From Granulicella aggregans (lineage in GTDB: Bacteria; Acidobacteriota; Terriglobia; Terriglobales; Acidobacteriaceae): DNA of 64,000 bases. Below are positions 8,760 through 20,242 of this stretch, in pieces. How positions within the stretch are numbered: the first letter of the stretch is position 1; the number at the start of each line of letters is the position of its first letter. Position numbers and translations under genes: made by a program. The notes beneath the pieces were generated by a model that saw only the letters and a program-made list of their open reading frames with translations, was not told the origin of the DNA and did no database searches. The stretch covers positions 310,001 through 374,000 of the forward strand of contig NZ_JACHIP010000004.1 in assembly GCF_014203275.1 (NCBI RefSeq), written 5' to 3'.

Positions 8760-11336
8760 ATGACAACACGGCGCAGCTTCCTGAAGTCTTTGCCGCTATC
8801 GGGCTACGGCCTGGCGCTGGACGCTGCCTCGGCGTCGATACCTGAGAGCGATGCTGAGAGTCATGAAGAGCGACTCAAGCTTTCGCCAGAACCTTCATCT
8901 CCTTTTCGTCCGCTGGATGAGATCCGTGTCGACTCGGTGGCGATGGGGCGGCTCGAGGTCTGTGATGGCGATCATCAGGTTTACTTTCGAGCCGCCGCTG
9001 CGAGGTCGTTTCAGTTTGCGACTGCCGGGGCGTTGGGGACGCACAGCGTCTCTCTGATCGATACCGATGGTCGCGTGCTCGCGAGGCGCTTGTTCCACCT
9101 CGACTGCCAGACGCAGATTGAAGATGAAGGCGGCGAGTTCAAGCGCCTGCTGAAGGATCTCGAGTGGACGATGTTCAGCGATGGTCCCGTCAGCGCCGTT
9201 CGTAATGTCGACTCGGTTTACACCGGCTTCAACACATGGGTGATGGACAACACGAACACCATGAAGGGCATGCGCTATTTCTGGCCCGAGGTGAAGTCGA
9301 GCGTCGATTTCTATGTGGCGAATCAGCGCGAAGACGGAATGGTGTGGGAGAACTTCGAATCCTGCACGCCCGCTGAGACTGACTGGGAGCGCCGATTCGG
9401 CTACGGTGGCTTTGTTCGGCGCATTGAAGATGACCGCTTGCTCCTACGCCGAGCACCGGTTGAGAATCACGTTGAAGCGTATCTGATCGAGAGCATCCAC
9501 ACCGCGTGGAAGACCACGGGAGATACGCCGTGGATGAGCTCCAGGCTCGATGCGGCGATTCGTGCGGTGCATTATTCGACCTCTGACCCTTATCGGTGGT
9601 CCGAAAGATTCAAGCTACTGAAGCGTGGCTTCACTGTCGACACCTGGGACTTTCTTTGCGCCAGCGAGAGCAATCTAGTTGGTGGCGATCCGATGGTTAT
9701 CGATTTAACTAAGACGCATTTCGGGATTTTCTTTGGCGACAACACGCACCTCATCAGCGGATTGCGGAAGCTGGCGGAGATGCTCCACGCTGCAGACCGT
9801 GAGAGTGAAGCATTGGGGTTTCTCGCTCTCGCTGCGGAGCTTGAGGAACGGTTGAACGCGCTTTGCTGGAACGGTGAGTTCTTTACCCATTGGGTTCCCG
9901 AAGATGCGACGTTGAAGCTAGATCTCGGAGTGGATATTGCGCGCCAGGTCTCGCTTTCGAACGCGTACAGCCTGAACTATGGCATGAGCGCGGAGAGATG
10001 TTCTGCCATCGTGCGGACCTATCAACGGATTCGGAAGGAGATGCCTTCGACTTCGCCAGGCGAGTTCTACCCGATCTATCCGCCGTTTGAGCGCGGGTTT
10101 GAGAGCGAAAATGCGAAGTGGGAGTACATGAACGGCGGTGTGATGTCCTGTGTGGCAGGGGAGCTTGCGTTGGGCGCATTCCAGCACGGCTTTGAGTCCT
10201 ATGGATTAGATATCCTGCATCGCTATGCGACCCTGGCTCGGGCGAACCACGGCTTCGTTCCAGCGATACTGCGGGGTAAGTCGACGGAAGCGCCAGCGCG
10301 GACGTTCTCTCAAATCAATCTGCGCGATCTTGCAAACGCGGATACGGGAGCCGGAAGGCCCGGCGTGGTGGGCTGGATGGGTGAGCCGGAGAATGACCTG
10401 CGCAAAATGCCGCACGGCATGCAGAACTTTCGCGATGTACCTTTCGATTTGATCGATCCAGCGACCAACGCGCGGCGTGTCTGCATTGCTATCTCCAGCA
10501 CAGAAGGATTTGCGCGGCATGTGAGTATCCCGATCAACGCTAGCGCTCGAAGTTTCTACCTGCTGCATACCAAGGGTGGCGACGATCTTGTAGGCAGTCT
10601 CACCTTACGTTATGCCGACGGAAGCTCGTCCACCGAGTACATCAGGGCAGGAGTGAACATAGGTCACTGGTGGGGACCGACCGATGGGCAGTTCGACGAT
10701 CGTTCCGGGCCGGCGACCCCGGACCGGCTACAAGTCGCGTGGCGCGGCGCCAATCAGAAGTTCGGGAATGTTGGCGTATATGTTGCGGGCTTCTCGCATC
10801 CGCATCCAGAGAAGGCGATCGCCTCCATCGATCTCGATTGCCTGGAGACCGACGCGAAGTGGATGGTGCTCGGCCTGACGCTCTCCGATGCGGCGATGCA
10901 TTTGCCTCCGTGGAACGATATCTCCTTCGGCATGCCCAATAACTGGGGTGCCGCTGCTCTAACGGCAGCGCTCATTGAAGGCCTGGCAGGCGTGCGGGAC
11001 CAGGGAGCAGCGTTCAGCCACGTAGCCCTGACGCCCCGTTGGCTATCTTCGGGCGTAAATAACGCGACCGTCTCTGTGCGCTATCCGGCTTCGCGAGGTT
11101 ATGTTCATTACCGGTATCGCTTTGATTCCTCCGCGCGACGGATAGAGGTCGCTTTTACCGGTTCGGCAAAGCGATTCGAGGTAGCTATTCCGCTGCCGCC
11201 GGGCATGGCTGCGAAGCTCACTGTGGTTGATGGCGAAGAACAGAGTCCGCAGTTCCAAACCTCTGGATCGTCAACGAAACTTGCCTTTATCGTGGAAGGC
11301 TTCGGTGCCCATACACTGGACCTCCATCTGACATGA
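8760..11336 (+). CDS. Tat-exported six-hairpin glycosidase-like protein
   Basis: 858-residue protein with a twin-arginine signal (TTRRSFLKSLPLSGYGLAL). The middle (~130-640) has the helical pattern and motifs of (alpha/alpha)6-barrel glycosidases, such as NVDSVYTGFNTWVMDNTN, FGIFFGDNTHLISGLRKLAE and YEYMNGG-like WEYMNGGVMSCVAGELALG; the ~650-760 part looks like a beta-sandwich and the C-terminus like a beta-domain. I cannot assign a GH family; alpha-L-rhamnosidase-like or GH127/GH78-like architectures are possible. The start ATG 8760 places the RR motif at residues 4-5. It is transcribed alone; no terminator is evident downstream. Confidence 0.65.
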   Translation: MTTRRSFLKSLPLSGYGLALDAASASIPESDAESHEERLKLSPEPSSPFRPLDEIRVDSVAMGRLEVCDGDHQVYFRAAAARSFQFATAGALGTHSVSLIDTDGRVLARRLFHLDCQTQIEDEGGEFKRLLKDLEWTMFSDGPVSAVRNVDSVYTGFNTWVMDNTNTMKGMRYFWPEVKSSVDFYVANQREDGMVWENFESCTPAETDWERRFGYGGFVRRIEDDRLLLRRAPVENHVEAYLIESIHTAWKTTGDTPWMSSRLDAAIRAVHYSTSDPYRWSERFKLLKRGFTVDTWDFLCASESNLVGGDPMVIDLTKTHFGIFFGDNTHLISGLRKLAEMLHAADRESEALGFLALAAELEERLNALCWNGEFFTHWVPEDATLKLDLGVDIARQVSLSNAYSLNYGMSAERCSAIVRTYQRIRKEMPSTSPGEFYPIYPPFERGFESENAKWEYMNGGVMSCVAGELALGAFQHGFESYGLDILHRYATLARANHGFVPAILRGKSTEAPARTFSQINLRDLANADTGAGRPGVVGWMGEPENDLRKMPHGMQNFRDVPFDLIDPATNARRVCIAISSTEGFARHVSIPINASARSFYLLHTKGGDDLVGSLTLRYADGSSSTEYIRAGVNIGHWWGPTDGQFDDRSGPATPDRLQVAWRGANQKFGNVGVYVAGFSHPHPEKAIASIDLDCLETDAKWMVLGLTLSDAAMHLPPWNDISFGMPNNWGAAALTAALIEGLAGVRDQGAAFSHVALTPRWLSSGVNNATVSVRYPASRGYVHYRYRFDSSARRIEVAFTGSAKRFEVAIPLPPGMAAKLTVVDGEEQSPQFQTSGSSTKLAFIVEGFGAHTLDLHLT

Positions 11337-11389
11337 AATGACTATTGGTCTTTATAACTAGAATCGTCATCTAGCGGAGGTCGGCGGCT

Positions 11390-11637
11390 ATGGGTACATG
11401 GGGAGTGGCGCAGGCCAAGGCGCAGTTCAGTGAAGTGATCGGAAGGCCATGACCGAAGGCCCGCAGGAGGTCACCGAGGGCGGCAAGGACGCGGTCGTGA
11501 TCGTGTCGAAGAAAGAGTGGCTTGAGCGGGCAGAGCCGAAGCAAAGCATGGCTGAGTTCTTGCTGAACTCTCCGCTGCGAGACTCAGATCTGGAGCTTCC
11601 GTCTCGGAAGTGGAAGACGAGGCCATTGAAGTTTTGA
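11390..11637 (+). pseudogene. Phd/YefM-type antitoxin, frameshifted
   Basis: ATG 11390, preceded by GCGGAGG, starts a Phd-like N-terminus (MGTWGVAQAKAQFSEVIGRP) that hits TGA at 11450. The rest of the antitoxin (MTEGPQEVTEGGKDAVVIVS, then KKEWLERAEPKQSMAEFLL) continues from 11449 in another frame to TGA 11637. Restoring one base near 11444-11448 would join them as ...GRAMTEGPQEV, the normal family order. The distal frame overlaps the toxin start by four bases. So the gene carries a one-base deletion or, less likely, a sequencing error or programmed slip. Confidence 0.8.
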
Positions 11638-12031
11638 GCTTCCTGTTGGATACCGACGTCATCTCGCAGCTAGCGAAACAAGATCCGATCGCGAGCGTCA
11701 TTGAATGGCTAGCTGGTTGCGGGGACGAAGCTGTTTACCTGAGCGTTGTGACCATCGAAGAGATACGCGAGGGCATTGAGATGATGCCGCTTAGGAAGAA
11801 GAGAAATCACCCGATCTCTGGTTAAGCGAAGGACTTCTGTCCGAGTACAAAGACCGCATCTTTCCGGTTAGCCCGGAGATAGCAGATGCGTGCGGGCGCA
11901 TTCTTAGTGGTGCGGAGCGTAGAGGGTTTCATTCCGGAGTGAATGACGCGTATATCGCGGCAACGGCAAAGATGCATGGGGTAAAAGTGGCGACGCTGAA
12001 CCGAAAGCACTTTGAGAAGTTGGGTGTGTAG
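11634..12031 (+). pseudogene. VapC-type PIN-domain toxin, frameshifted
   Basis: The PIN toxin begins at TTG 11634 (LSFLLDTDVISQLAKQDP), overlapping the antitoxin stop as TTGA. DTDV carries the first catalytic Asp and VTIEEIREG the conserved Glu. The frame closes at 11825 shortly after MPLRKKRNHP, but the rest of the domain is intact in another frame: LWLSEGLLSEYKDRIFPVSP, then GVNDAYIAATAKMHGVKVAT with the distal Asp, and LNRKHFEKLGV to TAG 12031. One base is missing near 11805-11815. With the antitoxin also frameshifted, the locus is probably decayed. Confidence 0.8.
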
Positions 12032-12078
12032 TTCTGAAGGCGGCGTCGGTTGGAGCGGCAATCAGAATTCTACTTTGA

Positions 12079-12606
12079 TTAGTTGGAAAGAGAGGTTGTG
12101 GCTTCCAATACCGTTCCCTTCGTCAAAACAACATCATCTCCCTTGCGAAATAGCCCAACAGGGTTAGTAGGAAGAGGGAACGTACAAGGCCCAAATATGA
12201 TTTCGCCCTTTCCGCTGCCTGTCTCGACGGTCGCGGATTTCAGTTTGGCTTGACTGCCGTCGGTGCGATTCACGGTCTGGATAGTCAACACAAGTCGACC
12301 TTGGCGATGATTGTGCCCGCTTCGTCTGGCAGTAGTTACGATGGCGTGGGCCTGGGCTCCCGCAGCGATGATCGTCTTGCCGTCTTCTTGCACCGGCTCA
12401 AGAACTTCGAGCAGAACAGGTTGTCTGACTTTAGCGTTTGCGGAACTGACAGTTTCTGAAAGTCGCAGTTTGACGTGAATCGCCTTAATGAGGGGTATGG
12501 ACTGAGCGATAGAGCATTGGGAAGATATAAGAAAAAGCAACAGCGCTAGCAGGTAGATTCGCGACCGCAAATTGCTAGGTTGCGATCCGGGCTCTGATTC
12601 ATACAT
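12079..12606 (-). CDS. Small exported protein of unknown function
   Basis: About 175 residues. After ATG 12606 come charged residues and a hydrophobic core (IYLLALLLFLISSQCSIA), a typical Sec signal. The mature part is short beta-rich sequence with phrases such as VKLRLSETVSSANAKVRQPV, LEPVQEDGKTIIAAGAQAHA and GDDVVLTKGTVLEA. This pattern resembles exported Acidobacteriota proteins with an SH3-like or OmpA-lipid-like domain, but I do not recognise a named family. An in-frame ATG at 12645 would add 13 residues before the signal and is less likely. Confidence 0.6.
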   Translation of the reverse strand: MYESEPGSQPSNLRSRIYLLALLLFLISSQCSIAQSIPLIKAIHVKLRLSETVSSANAKVRQPVLLEVLEPVQEDGKTIIAAGAQAHAIVTTARRSGHNHRQGRLVLTIQTVNRTDGSQAKLKSATVETGSGKGEIIFGPCTFPLPTNPVGLFRKGDDVVLTKGTVLEATTSLSN

Positions 12607-12685
12607 CGCGCGGGAAGTATCCCAGACGTCTCCATCGAAAGTCATACGCCATCTTAGATGTGAAGTAGGTGGTCGGCAATTATCC

Positions 12686-12723
12686 AAGTACAAAGGCCGC
12701 CATTGCTGGCGGCCTTTGTACTT
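12686..12723 (-). terminator. Intrinsic terminator of the tetraether-synthase-like gene
   Basis: A 16-bp perfect stem (12686-12701 with 12708-12723) with a 6-base loop lies 50 bases beyond the stop of the radical SAM gene. On the minus strand the 3' arm ends in CCTTTGTACTT, a modest U-rich end. The length and perfection of the stem make a terminator the best explanation. Confidence 0.7.
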
Positions 12724-12772
12724 GTTGCAGTAGTTCAAGGTTTTGCGCGAAGCGCGATTGGCGTACGCAGCA

Positions 12773-14890
<2,118 letters not shown>

Positions 14891-15227
14891 GTTTGTCTCT
14901 GTCTCCGTTTTGAATCTATATAGTGTGACGCTTGCGGCTCTGAAGTGACTGGCCCGGATCCTGCCGTGCTGTATCGGAGGCCTGTCATAACTGTAGGGCA
15001 CTGATAATTGATGCGGGAGTGGGCAATGTGGTTCTTTCTATTGCATATGCACGCCAACCTACATCCTTTAGCCTACGTAGGCGCGGTGGCCATCGGAAGC
15101 AATTAAGGCTGGGCTGCAAGATTCTGCATTAAAAGGCGACAGACAGGGGTTGACCTGCAGATTCGATTTTGCTGGCCAAAAGGCACATGGCTGGGAATAG
15201 ATGCCTTCGAGGCCGAAAGCGTTGAGG
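14891..15227. other. Intergenic region upstream of the Tes-like gene
   Basis: This 337-base stretch must hold the promoter of the Tes-like gene. The only structure I see is a perfect 12-base palindrome, GCCTACGTAGGC, at 15071-15082. Short frames on the minus strand here show no ribosome site or recognisable protein. Confidence 0.5.
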
Positions 15228-16064
15228 CTATTCGAGATGCGCCAAATGCAAGAGGTCAGGGAAGAACTCGCGCACTGCGTTGCTGAGAGCAGCTCCCGCG
15301 AACGAGCCTGCGAAGCCTTTGGCCGTCTCTTCCACGCCATGGTTCACGTCCGGGTAGTAGGCATTCTGGAGAATCGCCGTTGCGGCGTGACCGGCAAAGA
15401 GCGAGTAATTCGGTGCGTTGGCTCCGCTGTCAGTCTTGGTGATGAAGACGCGCGATACGGCGTAGGTTCCACGGACAAATGCGTTGTGGCTCTGGCCCCT
15501 GACATAGTAGCGGGGATCCTGATGAAAGACTGCGGGCATCAGGCCATCGGAGAAGATAGACTGCGATGCGTCGCGGATCGCGGCGGCACCGAGTCGCTGG
15601 CCGAAGGCTCCCTTGTCCGTGCCGAAGTTCGGGCTTCCGTTGGTCGCATGCTCATATCCGGCTGAGGACACGACGGCGATCAAAAAGTAGGGCGAGACGA
15701 TCTGGTCAGCGCCGAAGACGAGTTTCGTCCCGAACCCGGTCAGAGGCTGCGCGCGCTGGCTGGGTTCAATGTACTTGTTGTAGAGCGGGGCGAGCGGCTT
15801 CGGAGTGAACCTGGGAGTCCGTGTGGGCGCTCCAGCAGGGTTTATTTCAGTAGAGCTCGACGAGATGCCTGCGGAGAGTTCGCCCTGAGGTTGTGGAGCG
15901 TCAGGGAGTTCTTCCGCAACCCCTGTCATGTATAGGTGAGACTGCGGTAGTTCCAGCGAGTTGGACTGCCCAAGTGCAACCGTGACCGCTGAGAGAGATA
16001 GGGCCGCCAGGCTGAGGCTCCATCGAGCTGCGGTCCGGGTCTTCCGGTATGCCGTATCGAGCAA
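15228..16064 (-). CDS. Exported protein of unknown function
   Basis: 278 residues, starting at TTG 16064 with AAGGAG five bases upstream. The N-terminus is a Sec signal (basic RKTRTAARW, then LSLAALSLSAVTVALGQ). The mature part has a proline-rich segment (residues ~50-90), then a helical region with repeated small residues (GADQIVSPYFLIAVVSSAGY, FVRGTYAVSRVFITKTDSG, FAGSFAGAALSNAVREFFPD). Such proteins recur in Acidobacteriota without assigned function; membrane or envelope association is likely. It is divergent from the large receptor gene. Confidence 0.7.
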   Translation of the reverse strand: MLDTAYRKTRTAARWSLSLAALSLSAVTVALGQSNSLELPQSHLYMTGVAEELPDAPQPQGELSAGISSSSTEINPAGAPTRTPRFTPKPLAPLYNKYIEPSQRAQPLTGFGTKLVFGADQIVSPYFLIAVVSSAGYEHATNGSPNFGTDKGAFGQRLGAAAIRDASQSIFSDGLMPAVFHQDPRYYVRGQSHNAFVRGTYAVSRVFITKTDSGANAPNYSLFAGHAATAILQNAYYPDVNHGVEETAKGFAGSFAGAALSNAVREFFPDLLHLAHLE

Positions 16065-16518
16065 TGAATCTCCTTAGATAATTTCAATGGTAAGCCGCGT
16101 CAGTCCATAGAAACCAGTTGACGGGCAAGTCGGATAGAAGGGGAACCGGTTCCCGGCAGAAACTCTGTGAATTTTGGATTGCGTAGGCTGCTTACGCAGT
16201 CTGGCGACGACGTTTTGTAATCGCGTTCATTAGGATGCTGGCACGGTGTTTTTCGATGCTTTCGCTCAGCCGGGAAGGCAAAATGAAACCAGTTACATTG
16301 CAGAAATTCCAATTGGTATCGCTATCATAAAAAGTTGCTTGACAGCGAACCGCGAACAGGAATACGGTTCGGCCTGCTTGGAAAAGTTCCGTCAAAATCG
16401 CCTGTAGCCAGGGTCCGCTCAAGAGTTGCGCCCAATGGCAGCAGAAGGATCGAGCAGGAATGCGAACTCGACGGAAACGCTCCAACCACAGACGGTCGAC
16501 AACAAGGAAGAACCAAAA
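16065..16518. other. Divergent promoter region of the receptor operon
   Basis: The 454 bases between the unknown exported protein and the large receptor contain no gene. Visible signals are the palindrome at 16141-16154, two direct copies of GAAACCAGTT (16110-16119 and 16285-16294) and a TTGACA box at 16339-16344 with a poor -10 match near 16361. The pattern suggests regulated expression of the receptor, but no regulator gene is in the window to pair with it. Confidence 0.4.
16141..16154. promoter_or_regulatory. Operator-like palindrome GGGAACCGGTTCCC
   Basis: A perfect 14-base palindrome located between the divergent promoters of the exported unknown and the Oar-type receptor. Its CCGG centre is compatible with a LacI/GalR-family site; the cognate regulator is not visible. 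Confidence 0.45.
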
Positions 16519-19500
16519 ATGATAAAGAGCAACAGTACGACCTTTGGGAGACTACGCAAGTTTGTGCAGATGGCTTTATGCCTCTGTGTGGCGATCTTTG
16601 CGGCCCAGCCAGCGTTCTCGCAGGCTGACCAGGGCGCAATCACCGGAACAGTAACGGATTCGACCGGCGCGGTAGTTCCAAACGCAGCCGTGACGGTAAC
16701 CAGCACGGACTCGGGCCTCGTCCTTAAGGGAACGAGCGACAGCAGCGGCGTCTTCGTCTTCTCGCCCTTGAAGATCGGCACATATACCGTCTCCGCGGTT
16801 GCGCCGGGATTTTCAACGACGACCCAGGAAAACGTTACCCTGCACGTTCAAGACCGCATCTCGCTTCAGATTTCTCTGAAAAATGGCGCTGAGAACACTG
16901 AAGTTACGGTCACTTCCGCACCACCGCTGCTTCAGACTGAAGAAGGTTCGTCCGGCCAGGTTATCGAGTCGAAGACGATCAACGACACCCCTCTAAACGG
17001 ACGTAACTGGATCTTCATCGCGCAGCTCACCGCCGGTGTCGCTCCCGCTAACGGAGCTCGCGGACAAAAAGGTGGCGACTTCAACGCGAACGGCCAGCGC
17101 GCTGAGCAGAACAACTACATCATGGACGGCGTCGACAACAACGTAAACGTGGTCGACTTCTTTAACGGTGCCAGCTACGTCGTACGTCCTCCGCCGGATG
17201 CTCTGGCTGAGTTCAAAGTGCAGACAGGTGCTTACAGCTCAGAGTTCGGCCATTCTGCGGGCGCTGTTGTAAACGCTTCCATCAAGTCGGGCACCAATCA
17301 CATCCATGGATCTGCTTGGGAATACATTCGTAATGACGCCTTCGACGTTCGCGAGTTTTTCCAGGGTGAGTCTCCGATCGCGAAGTACCGCCAGAACCAG
17401 TTCGGTGCGACCCTCGGTCTTCCGATCATCAAGGACAAGCTCTTCTTCTTCGGCGACGTAGAAGCAGACCGCATCGTCTTCGGCGAGACGCACTCCGGCT
17501 TGAGCGTTCCCACCGCCAAAGAGCGTACCGGAGACTTCAGCGAGCTTCTGAATCCGGCGCTCACAAGCGGCAACGCGGCAATCCAGTTGTACGATCCAAA
17601 CCCGAATGCAAACGGGTCTGCCCTGGTTGCAGGCAACCGGCTTGATCTTGATCCAAACGTCACGCTTGATCCGGTAGCCCTGAAGCTGCTCAGCCTTTTC
17701 CCGAATCCCAACATCGGTGCGGCTGGCCAGACTTATAACAACTTCACCAGCCAGACCAATACCCTGGATAACACCTTCCAGTGGGACACCCGTATGGACT
17801 GGAACATCACGTCGAAGGATCAGGCATTTGGGCGTTACAGCTATAACCATGAACCATCCACGCACCCTGCAGCTCTTGGATCGGTTCTGGATGGTGGCGG
17901 CTTTGGTGACACGGGCCAGCTCGTGAGCCTTGGCGAAAACTTCGCCGGCAGCGAGACCCACATCTTCACTCCGACACTTACGAATGAATTCCGTTTTGGC
18001 TATAACTACGGCCACTATGCCGGCTTGCATGAGAACGCGAACAACAGCGGACTGGCAACCAGCCTGGGTCTTGGAGGCATTCCCTTCGCTCAGAACAACG
18101 GCGGTCTGCCGTTCTTCAGCGTAGGCGGACTCTCCAACTTCGGTTCGCCACAGTTCTACGCCACCAATGAGTACGAGAACGTCTATCAGATTCTCGACAA
18201 TGTCACGAAGGTCAAGGGCAACCATACCTTCAAGGCCGGCGTAAACATTCAGCGCATCCGGTTCTCTACCTCGCAGCCAACCCAACCCCGCGGTACCTAC
18301 ACTTACACCGGCGTCTATACCAGCAAGGTCGGAACCAGCAATACAGGCTTCGGCATCGCGGACCTCCTGACTAATAACATGAACAGCGCGGCCATCTCGA
18401 ATGTCTTTACATCCGATGACGTCCGCTTCAACCGTGCCTTCTACGTGCAGGACGACTGGAAGGCCAGTCCGCGTCTCACAGTGAACTATGGAATTCGATA
18501 CGACTACTCAACTCCATACCTGGAGCGTCACGACAACCAAGCTGCCTTCGTGCCGACCAATGGCCCGATCGCGAGCGGTGGAACTGGCGAATACCGCATA
18601 CCGATCAGCAAGCAGGGCGTCACGCTGCCAACGGCGTTCACGCGGCTTCTTGCGGCTGACAACATCGCGCTCACTTACACCAAGAACCGTTACCTGGTCG
18701 AACCGCAGAAATCCAACGTGGCACCACGCGTGGGCTTCGCCTACAAGGTGACCGACAAGGCTGTTGTTCACGGAGGCTACGGTATCTTCTTCGGCGGTCT
18801 CGAGAGCACCGGCTACTATCCCAACTTCGGCGAGAACTTCCCGTTCGAGTTCGACTCGGGTTTCGCGGCCGGAAGCTGTTCGGCTGGCGCATCTTGCAAG
18901 AACAACGGCTTTACGCTCGAGAACGGGTTCACCAACGCCATCTCTAAGGGACTTCTCAATGCCATCCAGCAGCCCACGCTGCGTGGTGGTGATGCGAAGG
19001 TCAAGACTCCCTACAGCGAACAGTACAACCTGACTGTCGAATACGGTATCAGCAACTCACTGGTTGCTTCGGTGGGTTATGTAGGTGCGGTCTCCCGCCA
19101 CCTGCAGACATTCCCGAACCCCAACGGACAAGTAGCGCTGACTCCGAATGGCTTCAGTGGCTATGTAGATGCAGCTGGGGACAAGATTAATCCCCTACAG
19201 CCCTACCCGCACTTCGGTGGTTTCTCCTATACCGCCTACCGTGCGTCAGCTAACTACAACTCGCTCCAGGGTAAGTTGGAGAAGAGACTCACCAACGGCC
19301 TCAGCTTCCTTTCGACCTATACCTGGTCGCATGCGCTTGATGATGCTCCAACACCTCTCGGCAGCAGCAACGACAACGGCTACCGCAGCCTTAACATTCT
19401 CGGTCTCGGTGCAGACTACGGGCCTCCGGGCTACGACGTCCGTCACCGTCTCACGGTCAACGGCAACTACGAGCTTCCATTCGGCAAGGGCCGTAAGTAC

Positions 19501-20163
19501 CTCAACAGCGGCGGCATCGCAGACTATGCGATCGGCGGATGGTCAAGCAGCCTGGTGTTCCGTGCTCAGACGGGCCAGCCAATCTCCATCAGCTCCAGCG
19601 GATTTACCGACTCGATCAAGAATCCGGATGGCACCACCACTGTAACCGACTCCTACACCAGCCCCTCAGGCTCAGGTATCAACGCGAAGCGAATCGCTGA
19701 TCCGTTCAAAAGCGGCGGATCACCGAATATCGCAAGCGACCAGACCATTACGTGCCCAACCAAGGTTCGTACCGTCATCAACTGGTACAACCCCTGCTCC
19801 TTCACTAATCCGAAGTCCGACGACATCGGCTATTCGAATGCGGTTTATTCTGACGGCACGAAGGTTCCGAACACGGTTTCCGGCGCTGCGGCGTTTGCTT
19901 ATGTCGGAGATGCTCGTGGACAGACCTACAGCCCTGGATACGTCCGTACCGATATGTCGCTGTTCAAGGCTTTCCCCACCTTCCGCGAGCAGAACCTTCA
20001 GTTCCGCGCGGACGTCTTCAACCTGCTGAACACTCCGGGTTACGGAGCGCCCAGCAACAACGGCGTGAGCCAGAACGGCGGTCAGATCACCGGTGCTCGT
20101 ACTTTCCAGGCGAACACCCCTGATTCTCGCTTCTTCCAGTTCTCGCTGAAGTACACGTTCTAG
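16519..20163 (+). CDS. Oar-type TonB-dependent receptor with carboxypeptidase-regulatory-like domain
   Basis: 1214-residue outer-membrane receptor. The start is ATG 16519 with AAGGAAG eight bases before it; the open frame upstream is not coding. Layout: Sec signal (VQMALCLCVAIFAAQPAFSQ), CarboxypepD-reg-like domain (ITGTVTDSTGAVVPNAAVTV onward to ~120), TonB plug (ESKTINDTPLNGRNW, NNYIMDGVDNNVNVVDFFN), and a long beta-barrel ending LKYTF. This family imports large or oligomeric substrates through TonB energy in Bacteroidota and Acidobacteriota; the substrate here is unknown. A terminator follows, but the TPR-led cluster and glycosidase genes downstream suggest a polymer-related function. Confidence 0.92.
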   Translation: MIKSNSTTFGRLRKFVQMALCLCVAIFAAQPAFSQADQGAITGTVTDSTGAVVPNAAVTVTSTDSGLVLKGTSDSSGVFVFSPLKIGTYTVSAVAPGFSTTTQENVTLHVQDRISLQISLKNGAENTEVTVTSAPPLLQTEEGSSGQVIESKTINDTPLNGRNWIFIAQLTAGVAPANGARGQKGGDFNANGQRAEQNNYIMDGVDNNVNVVDFFNGASYVVRPPPDALAEFKVQTGAYSSEFGHSAGAVVNASIKSGTNHIHGSAWEYIRNDAFDVREFFQGESPIAKYRQNQFGATLGLPIIKDKLFFFGDVEADRIVFGETHSGLSVPTAKERTGDFSELLNPALTSGNAAIQLYDPNPNANGSALVAGNRLDLDPNVTLDPVALKLLSLFPNPNIGAAGQTYNNFTSQTNTLDNTFQWDTRMDWNITSKDQAFGRYSYNHEPSTHPAALGSVLDGGGFGDTGQLVSLGENFAGSETHIFTPTLTNEFRFGYNYGHYAGLHENANNSGLATSLGLGGIPFAQNNGGLPFFSVGGLSNFGSPQFYATNEYENVYQILDNVTKVKGNHTFKAGVNIQRIRFSTSQPTQPRGTYTYTGVYTSKVGTSNTGFGIADLLTNNMNSAAISNVFTSDDVRFNRAFYVQDDWKASPRLTVNYGIRYDYSTPYLERHDNQAAFVPTNGPIASGGTGEYRIPISKQGVTLPTAFTRLLAADNIALTYTKNRYLVEPQKSNVAPRVGFAYKVTDKAVVHGGYGIFFGGLESTGYYPNFGENFPFEFDSGFAAGSCSAGASCKNNGFTLENGFTNAISKGLLNAIQQPTLRGGDAKVKTPYSEQYNLTVEYGISNSLVASVGYVGAVSRHLQTFPNPNGQVALTPNGFSGYVDAAGDKINPLQPYPHFGGFSYTAYRASANYNSLQGKLEKRLTNGLSFLSTYTWSHALDDAPTPLGSSNDNGYRSLNILGLGADYGPPGYDVRHRLTVNGNYELPFGKGRKYLNSGGIADYAIGGWSSSLVFRAQTGQPISISSSGFTDSIKNPDGTTTVTDSYTSPSGSGINAKRIADPFKSGGSPNIASDQTITCPTKVRTVINWYNPCSFTNPKSDDIGYSNAVYSDGTKVPNTVSGAAAFAYVGDARGQTYSPGYVRTDMSLFKAFPTFREQNLQFRADVFNLLNTPGYGAPSNNGVSQNGGQITGARTFQANTPDSRFFQFSLKYTF

Positions 20164-20194
20164 GCGATAACCAATCCACTGCACTAGAATCCAA

Positions 20195-20234
20195 GGCGGA
20201 TGCGTCCTGAAAATGGGGCGCATCCGCCAAGGAC
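20195..20234 (+). terminator. Intrinsic terminator of the Oar-type receptor gene
   Basis: A 13-bp stem (20195-20207 with 20216-20228, one wobble) and 8-base loop is followed by AAGGACTTTTAT. The T run is short, so it may act as a partial terminator or mRNA 3'-end stabiliser rather than a complete stop. Confidence 0.65.
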
Positions 20235-20242
20235 TTTTATCT

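Noticed and set aside
15068..15340. 90-residue frame upstream of the exported unknown
   Set aside because: No ribosome site, overlaps the real gene and shows no recognisable sequence.
15201..15665. Open frame on the plus strand within the exported unknown gene
   Set aside because: Overlaps the better-supported gene with signal peptide on the minus strand.
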